Origin: a virus
IMG/VR virus record: IMGVR_UViG_3300044616_001468
Coordinates: 1 to 27,251 of that record
DNA: 27,251 bases
Reading direction: 5' to 3' (one strand)
Part shown: positions 12,315 through 18,066 of the stretch, in pieces
Layout: every line of letters starts with the position of its first letter
How positions within the stretch are numbered: the first letter of the stretch is position 1
Translations under genes and position numbers: made by a program
The notes under the pieces: model-generated
Databases searched by the model: none
What the model was told of the DNA's origin: nothing
Seen by the model: only the letters and a program-made list of their open reading frames with translations

Positions 12315-13085
12315 ATGAAAACAGAGATACTTAACACACTAGAGCATTCGACGAATCTTATTATATCCCCTGACATGGATGGTTTTATGTCCGCAAAATT
12401 ACTAGAGCGTTTTAACGGTTCGAAAATAGTGGGTTCGTACGATAAAAATCTTTTATGTCTCGCCGACGGGATCAATCCAGAAGAATGTTTGTTCGTCGAC
12501 TGCGATATGAATCGACAAGAGTTTGTATCTCTCGGAAACCATATGCGACTCTTGGAAGATAATATGTCTGTCGAGTCGTTTAATCCAAATGTTCACTTTG
12601 GCGTTTCGACATATAGCGACAAGTTTCCTTTCGCAACCGCTTTTTTGATAAGTTTCGCAATAGAGGCTGATCTCTCCGAACAAGACCTTATACGCATGGC
12701 TTTCGCTGACTCAACTCTCAAGAACATGGAGAAATACAGCGACAACATGCGAAACTGGTCTACACGGATGGATCATTTTGCAACAAGGTACATAATAGAC
12801 AATTCGGACATTGCAAGAAAGAATGATGCACAAGCAAGGTTTGATTATGTTGATCAATCATTTGTGTCAAAACGTTATGGCAAGGAACGTTACTTGGATA
12901 CCCTTAATAAGGCCCTAGAAGGGCAGGGGATGAAGTTCCAGGAACTAACCAATGGTAGGAAGTACCTGTGTGACAAAGTTGGCAAAGAAACCCTTATAAG
13001 GTATAATAGAGATATCATCTCTTATGCAGAGATATTTACAGGGGAGTACTCTGTAACTTACGACCAAGAAAAGGAATGGGTATGA
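12315..13085 (+). CDS. DHH-phosphoesterase-like protein
   Basis: This protein of about 256 residues has N-L-I-I-S-P-D-M-D-G-F-M-S-A near its start (Asp20 and Asp22) and a later L-F-V-D-C-D-M, matching the spacing of the first two aspartate motifs of DHH phosphoesterases (RecJ/nanoRNase type). The third motif, normally D-H-H, is at best G-N-H-M, so activity is uncertain. If active it would hydrolyse short nucleotides or single-stranded DNA ends. AGGAG (12298-12302) is 12 nt before ATG 12315 and 3 nt before an in-frame TTG at 12306; either could start. The first ~450 bp is unusually rich in TCG/CGA triplets, unlike the rest. It leads a four-gene operon. Confidence 0.5.
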   Translation: MKTEILNTLEHSTNLIISPDMDGFMSAKLLERFNGSKIVGSYDKNLLCLADGINPEECLFVDCDMNRQEFVSLGNHMRLLEDNMSVESFNPNVHFGVSTYSDKFPFATAFLISFAIEADLSEQDLIRMAFADSTLKNMEKYSDNMRNWSTRMDHFATRYIIDNSDIARKNDAQARFDYVDQSFVSKRYGKERYLDTLNKALEGQGMKFQELTNGRKYLCDKVGKETLIRYNRDIISYAEIFTGEYSVTYDQEKEWV

Positions 13086-13267
13086 CAAAAGAACAAGCAG
13101 TAGACATAATGATGGAAAGCATCAATGCAGATAATCTTGCATTAGGCCTCCAGGCTGGACTAGATGAGACAGCGCTAAAGTCTCAAATTGAGCAATCACA
13201 GCCAAGCCTTGGCTTTATGATGTCAAACATCTATGACAAGTTAAAAGCAGGTGGCGTAATTGCCTAA
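13082..13267 (+). CDS. Small acidic helical protein, unknown
   Basis: This 61-residue protein starts at an ATG overlapping the previous stop (ATGA), with AAGGA 6 nt upstream. An in-frame ATG at 13076 would put the start inside that Shine-Dalgarno. Helix-rich, Met- and Gln-rich, no motif. It is probably co-expressed with the DHH-like protein. Function unknown. Confidence 0.7.
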   Translation: MTKEQAVDIMMESINADNLALGLQAGLDETALKSQIEQSQPSLGFMMSNIYDKLKAGGVIA

Positions 13268-13460
13268 GTTTTATTACAAACCAATTTTAGAAAAGATTCA
13301 AGAAGCATATCTGGCAAATGCCCAAAAAGAGTACGAGCCAGGGTTTGATGTCGAGTCAAATGTAAGACTTGTTATTGAAGCAGATACTGAGGAGTTGGCT
13401 GATCTATCTCGTTATGGGTTTGTTGATATTCGTATGTGGGAATTAGCCAGTGAAGGTTAA
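13260..13460 (+). CDS. Small hypothetical protein
   Basis: This 66-residue protein starts at TTG 13260 inside the end of the previous gene, with AGGTGG about 6 nt upstream. It begins M-P-K-F-Y-Y-K-P-I-L-E-K and is acidic afterwards. It is held in place by overlaps with genes on both sides. No domain is recognised. Confidence 0.65.
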   Translation: MPKFYYKPILEKIQEAYLANAQKEYEPGFDVESNVRLVIEADTEELADLSRYGFVDIRMWELASEG

Positions 13461-14040
13461 CCTTCTATCCCCCGACATTTACGAGATTGAAGACTTTGTA
13501 AGTATCCAAGAGCAAGAAGAGGTTTTGAACTATTGCAAAACCTTAGATGAGGCTGAATGGTGGAAATCTTATAACGAAGAATACGAAAAAGGTTTCTTTT
13601 TTGGAAAGCAAAAAATAGGAGAACTTCCACCAGTCTTTTATCAAATTAGCGACAAAGTAAAAACCTTGTTTGACGATGTTTTATACTTTGATCACGTTTC
13701 GTTGCAAAGACACCCAAGTGGAAACTTTATGGAAGTACATAAAGACTATTGGAATAAAGAGATTGATTACTATATTCGTTATGGGATTGTTATATATTAC
13801 AATGACGATTATCTAGGTGGAGAGATACATTATCCATCCCTGGATTTTTCTCACAAACCAAAAGCCAGGTCTTTAGTTATGCATGGTGGAAATATACCAC
13901 ATGGAACCACAGAAGTTACAAGTGATGGCTATAGGTATTTTTCTACTTCGTTTGTTAGAGGAACTGTCGACAAACCAGTTATCTTAAACCCAGAGTTATT
14001 TGGTGATGTTGAGAAAACTGATGGATCTGCTTATCCTTAA
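13450..14040 (+). CDS. 2-oxoglutarate/Fe(II)-dependent oxygenase (prolyl hydroxylase-like)
   Basis: This 196-residue double-stranded beta-helix protein starts at GTG 13450 overlapping the previous gene. It shows the iron-binding facial triad: H-K-D (His97, Asp99) and H-G-T-T (His151), then a distal Arg in Y-R-Y-F-S (Arg162) that would hold 2-oxoglutarate. The flanking G-G-E-I-H-Y-P and R-S-L-V-M-H-G-G segments are typical of the P4H superfamily. Phage members hydroxylate proteins, nucleotides or small molecules; the substrate is unknown here. A hydroxylated Pro on the Thr/Pro-rich or collagen-like fibres is one possibility, since the PF11397-like family includes enzymes that glycosylate hydroxyproline. 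This is the last gene of its operon. Confidence 0.85.
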   Translation: MKVNLLSPDIYEIEDFVSIQEQEEVLNYCKTLDEAEWWKSYNEEYEKGFFFGKQKIGELPPVFYQISDKVKTLFDDVLYFDHVSLQRHPSGNFMEVHKDYWNKEIDYYIRYGIVIYYNDDYLGGEIHYPSLDFSHKPKARSLVMHGGNIPHGTTEVTSDGYRYFSTSFVRGTVDKPVILNPELFGDVEKTDGSAYP

Positions 14041-14207
14041 GCGCTATTTCTTATAAACTGTGCTATATCGTGTGACGCATTATGATACATACCGTGAAAT
14101 TTATTCTCAACTTGTTTTGCAATAGCAAACCTTATTCTCTGCTCAATCTGAAATAATAAAATTGCTTGTGCTTGTTCTGGAGTTAGTTGTTGTTGATCGC
14201 TATCCAT
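14037..14207 (-). CDS. Small helical protein, unknown
   Basis: This 56-residue protein starts M-D-S-D-Q-Q-Q-L-T-P-E-Q-A-Q-A-I. ATG 14207 is chosen because it overlaps the stop of the upstream gene (ATGGATAG). An in-frame GTG 12 nt earlier is possible. Gln-rich helices follow and the gene ends against the oxygenase stop in tail-to-tail orientation. No motif recognised. Confidence 0.6.
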   Translation of the reverse strand: MDSDQQQLTPEQAQAILLFQIEQRIRFAIAKQVENKFHGMYHNASHDIAQFIRNSA

Positions 14208-14367
14208 TTTTGCAACCACATTCTGTGCAACAGGTTTCTGAAAATAATTTTACAGCCAGGTTGGGCTCTTCTATTGACCTTCCCATATTGTCTGTTACTG
14301 GTATAGGCTTGGATTCGAATAAGAATTCGTCATCCCAGGCATTTTCTAGATTATCTAAGATTCCCAT
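14200..14367 (-). CDS. 55-residue protein with Cys-rich tail
   Basis: It starts M-G-I-L-D-N-L-E-N-A-W-D-D at ATG 14367 with AGGAG 6 nt upstream. The acidic body ends S-E-T-C-C-T-E-C-G-C-K-N-G, giving four Cys in seven residues that could bind a metal. It overlaps the next gene by 8 nt. Function unknown. The Cys tail resembles the C-P-C-G-Q-C-D end of the 15494-15670 product. Confidence 0.65.
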   Translation of the reverse strand: MGILDNLENAWDDEFLFESKPIPVTDNMGRSIEEPNLAVKLFSETCCTECGCKNG

Positions 14368-14398
14368 ATTGATCTCCTAATGATTCTGAAAAATAAAA

Positions 14399-14659
14399 TT
14401 AGATGGAAAGTTTCCAGTTTGCATAATCTGCTTGTTCTTCTTCAGAGCCAAATTTTTCAAACAAGATATCATACATCTCTACCAAAGTTTTACCATCTGC
14501 CCACTCTTGAGTGATAGTGATGCCAACTTCCTGTCTTTCATCGGCTGACATTGCGCTTTGATCCAAACCTTTTTCGACAGTTATGCTTAAAACCAGTTTG
14601 GCCATAAACGTCTCTAGTAACTCAGGTTTTTCTGAAGCCTCAAAATAGTTAGTTAACAT
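14399..14659 (-). CDS. Acidic 86-residue protein, unknown
   Basis: It is helical and acidic (E-A-S-E-K-P-E-L-L-E-T-F-M-A-K-L near the start), with AGGAGG 6 nt before ATG 14659 and TGC-TATAAT (plus 14686-14694) about 26 nt upstream. It is the first gene of a short minus-strand unit with the two Cys-tail/Gln-rich genes. No family recognised. Confidence 0.7.
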   Translation of the reverse strand: MLTNYFEASEKPELLETFMAKLVLSITVEKGLDQSAMSADERQEVGITITQEWADGKTLVEMYDILFEKFGSEEEQADYANWKLSI

Positions 14660-14685
14660 AATTCCTCCTACAAGAACTCTATATA

Positions 14686-14694
14686 ATTATAGCA
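14686..14694 (-). promoter_or_regulatory. Extended -10 promoter
   Basis: Minus-strand TGC-TATAAT with a leader of about 20 nt containing AGGAGG before ATG 14659. Confidence 0.5.
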
Positions 14695-14797
14695 CCTCTT
14701 TCATTGAGCCTTTCTATACCATGCCCAAAACCCAAATAGCCTAAAATCTGAATATTTTGTCCAGATGTATGATACATAGTATTGAGAATAAAAACAT

Positions 14798-14829
14798 AAA
14801 AAAATAGTGCGCCCATAACGGACACACTA
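14798..14829 (-). terminator. Rho-independent terminator
   Basis: On the minus strand TAGTGTGTCC, loop GTTAT, GGGCGCACTA form a 10-bp stem (two G-U pairs) followed directly by seven T. It lies 22 nt after the stop of the 14852 gene. Nearby, ATGTATGATACAT (14766-14778) is a 13-bp perfect palindrome of unknown role. Confidence 0.8.
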
Positions 14830-14851
14830 CTAGTTTGATCTATCTAGTTGC

Positions 14852-15133
14852 TTAGATTTTGGGTGCCTTACCCTGTATCCACCCACTATGGATGCCTACT
14901 AGTGGCGCATCAATGTTGACTGCCGTACCTAATGGTAGTGCCGACTCAAACAATTCAATAAACTCTAGTAGGTGTTCCTTAGTATCGAATTCCATACCCT
15001 TAGTAGTACCCATTGTTGTTGTTAATGTTGCTTTTATCATTTGTTCTTCTTTCTTGTAATGGCTTCTGTCGTAGTTACTTATTGTTCCCCCGCTTTTGAG
15101 GTGTGCCCTTCGTCTATCTCGTTCGGATAACAT
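14852..15133 (-). CDS. Small protein, paralogue of the 16983-17168 product
   Basis: The frame allows 93 residues from ATG 15133 (AGGAG about 10 nt upstream) or 62 residues from an internal ATG at 15040 (preceded by GAAAGAAGAAC). The conserved part is only the C-terminal 60 residues, which align with the 16983-17168 product: thr-rich strand, helix with E-F-I-E-L-F, L-P-L-G-T-A-V, G-I-H-S-G, G-K-A-P. The N-terminal 31 residues are Arg/Ser-rich and may be non-coding leader. Function unknown. It is the last gene of a four-gene minus-strand group. Confidence 0.6.
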   Translation of the reverse strand: MLSERDRRRAHLKSGGTISNYDRSHYKKEEQMIKATLTTTMGTTKGMEFDTKEHLLEFIELFESALPLGTAVNIDAPLVGIHSGWIQGKAPKI

Positions 15134-15138
15134 AGTTC

Positions 15139-15255
15139 TTATGCTCCTAGTGTAAAGGCTAACACTAATGCTATGCCTAAGCCTATAAATGCTCCAATAG
15201 GGGCATAGTCTGCGTTCTCATCTAACCAATCAATCAATGATGTAAAAGGGTTCAT
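15139..15255 (-). CDS. 38-residue single-TM protein
   Basis: ATG 15255 has GGAG 8 nt upstream. The N-terminal half is M-N-P-F-T-S-L-I-D-W-L-D-E-N and the C-terminal half a glycine-containing hydrophobic helix (A-P-I-G-A-F-I-G-L-G-I-A-L-V-L-A-F). Topology and function are unknown; candidates are a minor holin-like or membrane-modulating peptide. Confidence 0.6.
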   Translation of the reverse strand: MNPFTSLIDWLDENADYAPIGAFIGLGIALVLAFTLGA

Positions 15256-15257
15256 TC

Positions 15258-15404
15258 TTATTTCTCCATAACGCTAATAATAACCTTGAAATCTTTTTCT
15301 GTTAGTAATACACCAGCGCAACCCCATAGACCTGCTAACCAGTTATCGCCGTACTTCTCTTTTGCTAACTTAACGGCTTCATCTCTTAATTCGTCTTTTA
15401 TCAT
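15258..15404 (-). CDS. 48-residue hypothetical protein
   Basis: ATG 15404 begins M-I-K-D-E-L-R-D-E-A-V-K-L-A-K-E-K, a charged helix, followed by W-L-A-G-L-W-G-C-A-G-V-L-L. The stop is 2 nt before the next ATG. A TGTCAG-type promoter lies at 15437-15458. No motif recognised. Confidence 0.65.
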   Translation of the reverse strand: MIKDELRDEAVKLAKEKYGDNWLAGLWGCAGVLLTEKDFKVIISVMEK

Positions 15405-15436
15405 TTACTGTCCTTTGTTTGATTCTTATACTTAGT

Positions 15437-15458
15437 ATTCTACACTAGGGGACTGACA
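15437..15458 (-). promoter_or_regulatory. TGTCAG-N10-TAGAAT promoter (minus strand)
   Basis: On the minus strand TGTCAG is followed by exactly 10 bp (C-rich) and TAGAAT. This is the same arrangement as several plus-strand early promoters. Confidence 0.55.
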
Positions 15459-15493
15459 AAACCAGCCCTATTTGGGGGTGTGTTGGTGTGTGC

Positions 15494-15670
15494 TTAGTCA
15501 CACTGTCCGCATGGGCACTGTGGGAACTCACGCTCCTGCTTAATGCGGTTAGCCATACGCTCAACCTTGATGTAGGTATCGGCAGAGGCTCCTCTAAAGG
15601 ACACTACCTGACCATTTGCTACCATGTGGGCAGCCTTAGCGATTTTTTGTTCTAATGTTAGTGAATTCAT
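15494..15670 (-). CDS. 58-residue protein with Cys-rich C-terminus
   Basis: ATG 15670 has GAAAGGAATT as Shine-Dalgarno. The helical body ends F-P-Q-C-P-C-G-Q-C-D, a short metal-binding-type tail. It is read from a consensus-type promoter (TTGACT-N17-TAGTAT, 15703-15731). Function unknown. Confidence 0.7.
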   Translation of the reverse strand: MNSLTLEQKIAKAAHMVANGQVVSFRGASADTYIKVERMANRIKQEREFPQCPCGQCD

Positions 15671-15702
15671 TTTGAATTCCTTTCTTTATTTTCTATAGTA
15701 GA

Positions 15703-15731
15703 ATACTATCACACAATACCCCAAAAGTCAA
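15703..15731 (-). promoter_or_regulatory. Promoter of 15494-15670 gene
   Basis: Minus-strand TTGACT (plus 15726-15731), 17 bp, TAGTAT (15703-15708). The CGACACGCCG element lies just upstream of the -35. Confidence 0.6.
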
Positions 15732-15866
15732 GTCCAAACACGGCGTGTCGTATGTGATTTATACCACACTGATCGCACGTGCCATTTTGTCAAGTCGACA
15801 CACCGATACTACTAGGATTGTTACGCTATTGTTATAATTCCCCCGATAAATGTGACCTACCTCTCA

Positions 15867-15882
15867 TGTGATACACCTCACA
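15867..15882. promoter_or_regulatory. CRP/GlxR-like operator (perfect)
   Basis: TGTGA-TACACC-TCACA. This matches the half-sites of CRP-family regulators (E. coli CRP, actinobacterial GlxR). Its centre is about 70 bp before the start site predicted from the promoter at 15916-15937. Confidence 0.6.
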
Positions 15883-15915
15883 ATGTCCGATTTATCCCAT
15901 TTATACCCCTCAATT

Positions 15916-15937
15916 TGTCAGACCCCCCTGCTATACT
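15916..15937 (+). promoter_or_regulatory. TGTCAG-N10-TATACT early promoter
   Basis: TGTCAG (15916-15921), 10 bp (mostly C), TATACT (15932-15937). The normal -35 position has no TTGACA, so TGTCAG at about -27 may replace it or bind an activator. It drives the gene starting at 15993. Confidence 0.6.
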
Positions 15938-15992
15938 TACAGTATCAAGAAAAAATGAGGTAAAGAAATCCTCTAAAGAAAGGTGGTCTAAA

Positions 15993-16181
15993 ATGACTAC
16001 ACTAACAATAACAAAATGCTCAGAGTTTTCAGAGCATAACCCTATGAAATCTGCTATCTCAGAAATTGGAGATGAGCAATTTACTTTCTGCCAAGATTGT
16101 GAAAATAACATTGAGCGTTGGTATGATGATACCGACCCTGAGCGTCTACCTATGTGGACAAGATGGAAGGTGTCTAAATGA
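15993..16181 (+). CDS. Small putative zinc-binding protein
   Basis: This 62-residue protein starts at ATG 15993 after GAAAGGTGG. An earlier frame opening exists, but it runs through the promoter. Contains F-C-Q-D-C-E-N-N-I-E-R-W, a C-x-x-C pair with an additional early Cys. First gene of a five-gene operon whose members overlap by 1-8 nt. Function unknown. Confidence 0.7.
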   Translation: MTTLTITKCSEFSEHNPMKSAISEIGDEQFTFCQDCENNIERWYDDTDPERLPMWTRWKVSK

Positions 16182-16342
16182 GTATTTGGACTAAATTCGC
16201 TACTGTAAGCGATTACCCTAAAGGCTTAATGAACCTATGCCCATGCGGTCAGGTTGTATTAGCCCCCGCCCTCTACCATGAGGGTCAGCCTTATTGGGAA
16301 AATCCTAATAAGTGTAAAGAATTATTCGAAGGAGTAAAATAA
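16178..16342 (+). CDS. 54-residue protein with C-P-C-G motif
   Basis: It starts at an ATGA overlap with the preceding stop. Begins M-S-I-W-T-K-F-A-T-V-S-D-Y-P, with L-C-P-C-G-Q-V-V-L in the middle and a further Cys near the end. Probably a minimal zinc-binding fold. No family recognised. Confidence 0.65.
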   Translation: MSIWTKFATVSDYPKGLMNLCPCGQVVLAPALYHEGQPYWENPNKCKELFEGVK

Positions 16343-16509
16343 TGAGTACCTATGTAAACCTCGCCTCAGTATGTGGCGCAACATCAGCAAGCGTTGATGT
16401 CTATGACTTAGACCTTAACCCTCACGGGGTTATCTGTTGCGATAACTGTAAGTCTATCGTGTTATGCCGTAAGGCTTGGGATTTTCTTTATAAGGAGAAT
16501 AAAAAATGA
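16342..16509 (+). CDS. 55-residue Cys-containing protein
   Basis: It starts at a TAATG overlap. Contains G-V-I-C-C-D-N-C-K-S-I-V-L-C-R-K, resembling half of a treble-clef zinc site. Function unknown. Confidence 0.65.
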   Translation: MSTYVNLASVCGATSASVDVYDLDLNPHGVICCDNCKSIVLCRKAWDFLYKENKK

Positions 16510-16601
16510 AAACACTCCAACAAAAATTAGATGAAAGCGCAATTGCGTTAGAACCAATACTTTGGGAATTGCTAAATGAAATTGAGGAAACTAATGAATA
16601 A
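16506..16601 (+). CDS. 31-residue acidic peptide
   Basis: ATGA overlap with the previous gene, with AAGGAG 9 nt upstream. The sequence M-K-T-L-Q-Q-K-L-D-E-S-A-I-A-L is a single amphipathic helix by pattern. It overlaps the next start by 8 nt. Confidence 0.5.
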   Translation: MKTLQQKLDESAIALEPILWELLNEIEETNE

Positions 16602-16683
16602 CTTTTTTGTAAGCGGTAACGCATTGTTTTGGTTTTCTTTTATTTGTTTATTTTATGGCGCTTATTTATTTGTAAAAGAATAA
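16594..16683 (+). CDS. 29-residue membrane peptide
   Basis: ATG 16594 follows the GAGGAAAC of the preceding gene end. The hydrophobic, aromatic-rich core (L-F-W-F-S-F-I-C-L-F-Y-G-A-Y-L-F) is flanked by M-N-N and V-K-E, a single short transmembrane helix. It is the last gene before a terminator. A phage membrane peptide of unknown role. Confidence 0.5.
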   Translation: MNNFFVSGNALFWFSFICLFYGAYLFVKE

Positions 16684-16692
16684 ATAAAAAAG

Positions 16693-16720
16693 ATCGCAGA
16701 AATAAAACACTGCGATTTTT
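16693..16720 (+). terminator. Rho-independent terminator
   Basis: ATCGCAG (16693-16699) and CTGCGAT (16710-16716) form a 7-bp stem with a 10-nt A-rich loop, followed by a T run. It lies 9 nt after the last stop of the operon. Confidence 0.75.
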
Positions 16721-16730
16721 CCACGTGGCG

Positions 16731-16751
16731 TTTTCCACAGGCTGTGGATAA
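16731..16751. promoter_or_regulatory. Inverted pair of DnaA boxes
   Basis: TTTTCCACA (16731-16739) and TGTGGATAA (16743-16751, TTATCCACA on the minus strand) match the TTWTNCACA DnaA-box consensus and face each other across 3 bp. Confidence 0.6.
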
Positions 16752-16802
16752 CTAATGTGTTTAAGGTCACACAAATATTTTCCCATTTTACGGCGTGTCG
16801 AT

Positions 16803-16831
16803 TTGACTTTTTGACTTTTATCTGCTAGTAT
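16803..16831 (+). promoter_or_regulatory. Promoter 1 upstream of 16983 gene
   Basis: TTGACT (16803-16808), 17 bp, TAGTAT (16826-16831), with CGGCGTGTCG directly upstream of the -35. A transcript from here would include the two short direct-repeat minigene-like units. Confidence 0.55.
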
Positions 16832-16866
16832 TGCTACTATAACAATTAAATAAAGATAAATAAGCA

Positions 16867-16919
16867 ATGAGCCTTAGCAAATAAATGTGACCAGTATCAC
16901 AGTGAGCCTAAGCAAATAA
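16867..16919 (+). repeat. Direct repeat pair flanking an operator
   Basis: TGAGCCTTAGCAAATAA and TGAGCCTAAGCAAATAA lie 35 bp apart around the TGTGA-N6-TCACA site. With the base before each, both read as start-AGC-CTN-AGC-AAA-TAA (M-S-L-S-K-stop), differing by a silent third-base change and ATG versus GTG. Confidence 0.5.
16886..16901. promoter_or_regulatory. CRP/GlxR-like operator (perfect)
   Basis: TGTGA-CCAGTA-TCACA, centred about 65 bp before the start site of promoter 2. Confidence 0.6.
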
Positions 16920-16929
16920 GTGCCTAATT

Positions 16930-16951
16930 TGTCAGCCCCCCCTGTTATACT
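16930..16951 (+). promoter_or_regulatory. TGTCAG-N10-TATACT early promoter 2
   Basis: TGTCAG (16930-16935), ten bp of mostly C, TATACT (16946-16951). No TTGACA is present at -35. Confidence 0.6.
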
Positions 16952-16982
16952 TAATTATACAAACAAACGAAAGGTAGTCAAA

Positions 16983-17168
16983 ATGACTTACACTATAACA
17001 CTAGAAACCTTTACAGGTTCTACCAAAAAAATCAGCCTTGCCTCTAAAGGTGCGGTTGCTCAATTCATCTCAACTTATCCAACACAATTACCTGTTGGCG
17101 TATCTGTAAAAATGTCGTGTGACGCTTTAGGCGTTAGCGGTGTTCTTAGAGGAAAGGCGGTTCTATAA
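16983..17168 (+). CDS. 61-residue protein, paralogue of the 14852-15133 product
   Basis: ATG 16983 follows GAAAGGTAG. A beta strand M-T-Y-T-I-T-L-E-T-F, a helix A-V-A-Q-F-I-S-T-Y, then L-P-V-G-V-S-V and a G-V-L-R-G-K-A end align with the minus-strand paralogue. A small alpha/beta fold of unknown role; first gene of an operon of five. Confidence 0.65.
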   Translation: MTYTITLETFTGSTKKISLASKGAVAQFISTYPTQLPVGVSVKMSCDALGVSGVLRGKAVL

Positions 17169-17324
17169 ATGATAAACTCCGTCTTAACAATTCCCTGCGA
17201 GGAATGCCACTCAACAGGTTTAATCTTTTTTGGCGATAATGATAATTTCGATGTCGAAACTTGCGTATGCGATTTCGGTATGGAACAAGACTTAAACTTA
17301 TTTAACACACCCGAAGCAAACTAA
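17169..17324 (+). CDS. 51-residue zinc-finger-like protein
   Basis: ATG follows the previous stop directly. Contains I-P-C-E-E-C-H-S-T-G and E-T-C-V-C-D-F-G, a C-x-x-C...C-x-C arrangement as in DnaJ-type or rubredoxin-like zinc knuckles. It is acidic at the C-terminus. Function unknown. Confidence 0.7.
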   Translation: MINSVLTIPCEECHSTGLIFFGDNDNFDVETCVCDFGMEQDLNLFNTPEAN

Positions 17325-17344
17325 AAGAATAGGAAATAAAATAA

Positions 17345-17551
17345 ATGGTAAAAGTAGAACACTCACTAAAGTTCGTAACAGAGTTTGATGAAACTCATCC
17401 AGTGGCACAACATGCCTTATCGATACCTCACTCAGATTTAATTGCTATGCTTGAGGGAATGCTAAAAGATTTAGTAGCGCCTGCGCTAAAAGAAACACTT
17501 GACGAGATAAATGCTCGTGGGTCCTACGCAATTCTAAAGGTGGCCGAATAA
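17345..17551 (+). CDS. 68-residue helical protein
   Basis: A weak Shine-Dalgarno (AGGAAAT) precedes ATG 17345. The C-terminal half is an amphipathic helix (M-L-E-G-M-L-K-D-L-V-A-P-A-L-K-E-T-L). It overlaps the next gene by 1 nt. No family recognised. Confidence 0.65.
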   Translation: MVKVEHSLKFVTEFDETHPVAQHALSIPHSDLIAMLEGMLKDLVAPALKETLDEINARGSYAILKVAE

Positions 17552-17751
17552 TGATGACTCGTAAAGACTATGTAAAGGTTGCCGAAATTCTTAGCAATTA
17601 CTTTGCTACATCTGTTTTTGATGAGCAAGGAGAAATGCTGTTCGCTGATTTAGTGGATGAATTTTCTCTAATGTTTGAAACAGATAATCCAAGATTTGAC
17701 GCAAACAGATTTGCTCTTGCTTGCTATAAAGAATTGGAGATGAGTAAATGA
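17551..17751 (+). CDS. 66-residue hypothetical protein
   Basis: It begins at a TAATGATG junction. M-M-T-R-K-D-Y-V-K-V-A-E-I-L and D-A-N-R-F-A-L-A-C-Y-K-E-L frame an acidic Phe-rich centre. Very similar small proteins with R-K-D-Y and N-R-x-x-F are widespread in actinophage accessory regions as far as I recall. Function unknown. Confidence 0.7.
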   Translation: MMTRKDYVKVAEILSNYFATSVFDEQGEMLFADLVDEFSLMFETDNPRFDANRFALACYKELEMSK

Positions 17752-17900
17752 TTTTAGATAACGGAACACTAATTGCAATTGTAATTGCTTTGGCTGGATC
17801 TCTTTCAATGATGTTATTATTTTGGAAACAAAATGTAGAACAACAAAAAGAAATTCGCAGACTTCAAGTTGCTTTGCGAACTGAACGACTTAAAAAATAA
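17748..17900 (+). CDS. 50-residue single-TM protein
   Basis: ATGA overlap with the previous gene. One transmembrane helix (L-I-A-I-V-I-A-L-A-G-S-L-S-M-M-L-L-F-W, about 8-26) is followed by a charged Gln/Arg/Lys helix. The layout resembles a miniature of the holin-like product at 12011-12280. Role unknown. Confidence 0.65.
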   Translation: MILDNGTLIAIVIALAGSLSMMLLFWKQNVEQQKEIRRLQVALRTERLKK

Positions 17901-17908
17901 AATAAATT

Positions 17909-17933
17909 CCTGAGCATGAATAAAAACTGCTCA
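17909..17933 (+). repeat. GAGYA 3' stem-loop, copy 1
   Basis: TGAGCA, 11-nt loop ending AAAC, TGCTCA, 8 nt after a stop codon. It lacks a T tail, so it is not a typical intrinsic terminator. Confidence 0.6.
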
Positions 17934-17949
17934 AAATTTCACGTGGGGT

Positions 17950-17970
17950 TTATCCACAGGGTTATACACA
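17950..17970. promoter_or_regulatory. Tandem DnaA boxes
   Basis: TTATCCACA (17950-17958) and TTATACACA (17962-17970), in the same orientation with 12-bp periodicity. Confidence 0.6.
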
Positions 17971-18009
17971 GGGTGATTTATGATGTTGGTTACGACACTC
18001 CCGAAATTT

Positions 18010-18025
18010 TGTGAGATTAATCACA
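18010..18025. promoter_or_regulatory. CRP/GlxR-like operator (perfect)
   Basis: TGTGA-GATTAA-TCACA, centred about 84 bp before the start site of the 18067-18095 promoter. Confidence 0.6.
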
Positions 18026-18066
18026 CGACTTGAGCGTCTCACTATTTAAGATTACTCGCTAGTAGG

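Larger units (their letters stand above)
15671..15992. other. Divergent regulatory gap
   Basis: This 322-bp gap separates the minus-strand group from the long plus-strand early region. It holds the minus-strand promoter at 15703-15731, a CGGCGTGTCG element (about 15741-15750), an imperfect TGTGA-N6-CCACA palindrome (15753-15768), CACGTG (15776-15781), a perfect TGTGA-N6-TCACA (15867-15882) and the plus-strand promoter at 15916-15937. No convincing gene is seen in it. Confidence 0.6.
16684..16982. other. Composite intergenic regulatory block
   Basis: This 299-bp gap holds, in order, a terminator hairpin (16693-16720), CCACGTGG (16721-16728), an inverted pair of DnaA boxes (16731-16751), an imperfect TGTGT-N6-TCACA (16756-16771), CGGCGTGTCG (16791-16800), promoter 1 (16803-16831), a direct repeat pair (16867-16884 and 16902-16919) around a perfect TGTGA-N6-TCACA (16886-16901), and promoter 2 (16930-16951). 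No larger gene is seen. Confidence 0.65.

Noticed and set aside
12281-12475. N-terminal extension of the holin-like frame to 12475
   Set aside because: The extension overlaps the divergent DHH-like gene and its promoter region, while ATG 12280 has its own TGT-TATAAT box and a natural membrane-protein start.
12453-12683. Minus-strand frame of about 76 codons inside the DHH-like gene
   Set aside because: It is antisense to a gene with supported motifs and has no promoter or Shine-Dalgarno; it reflects the unusual codon composition there.
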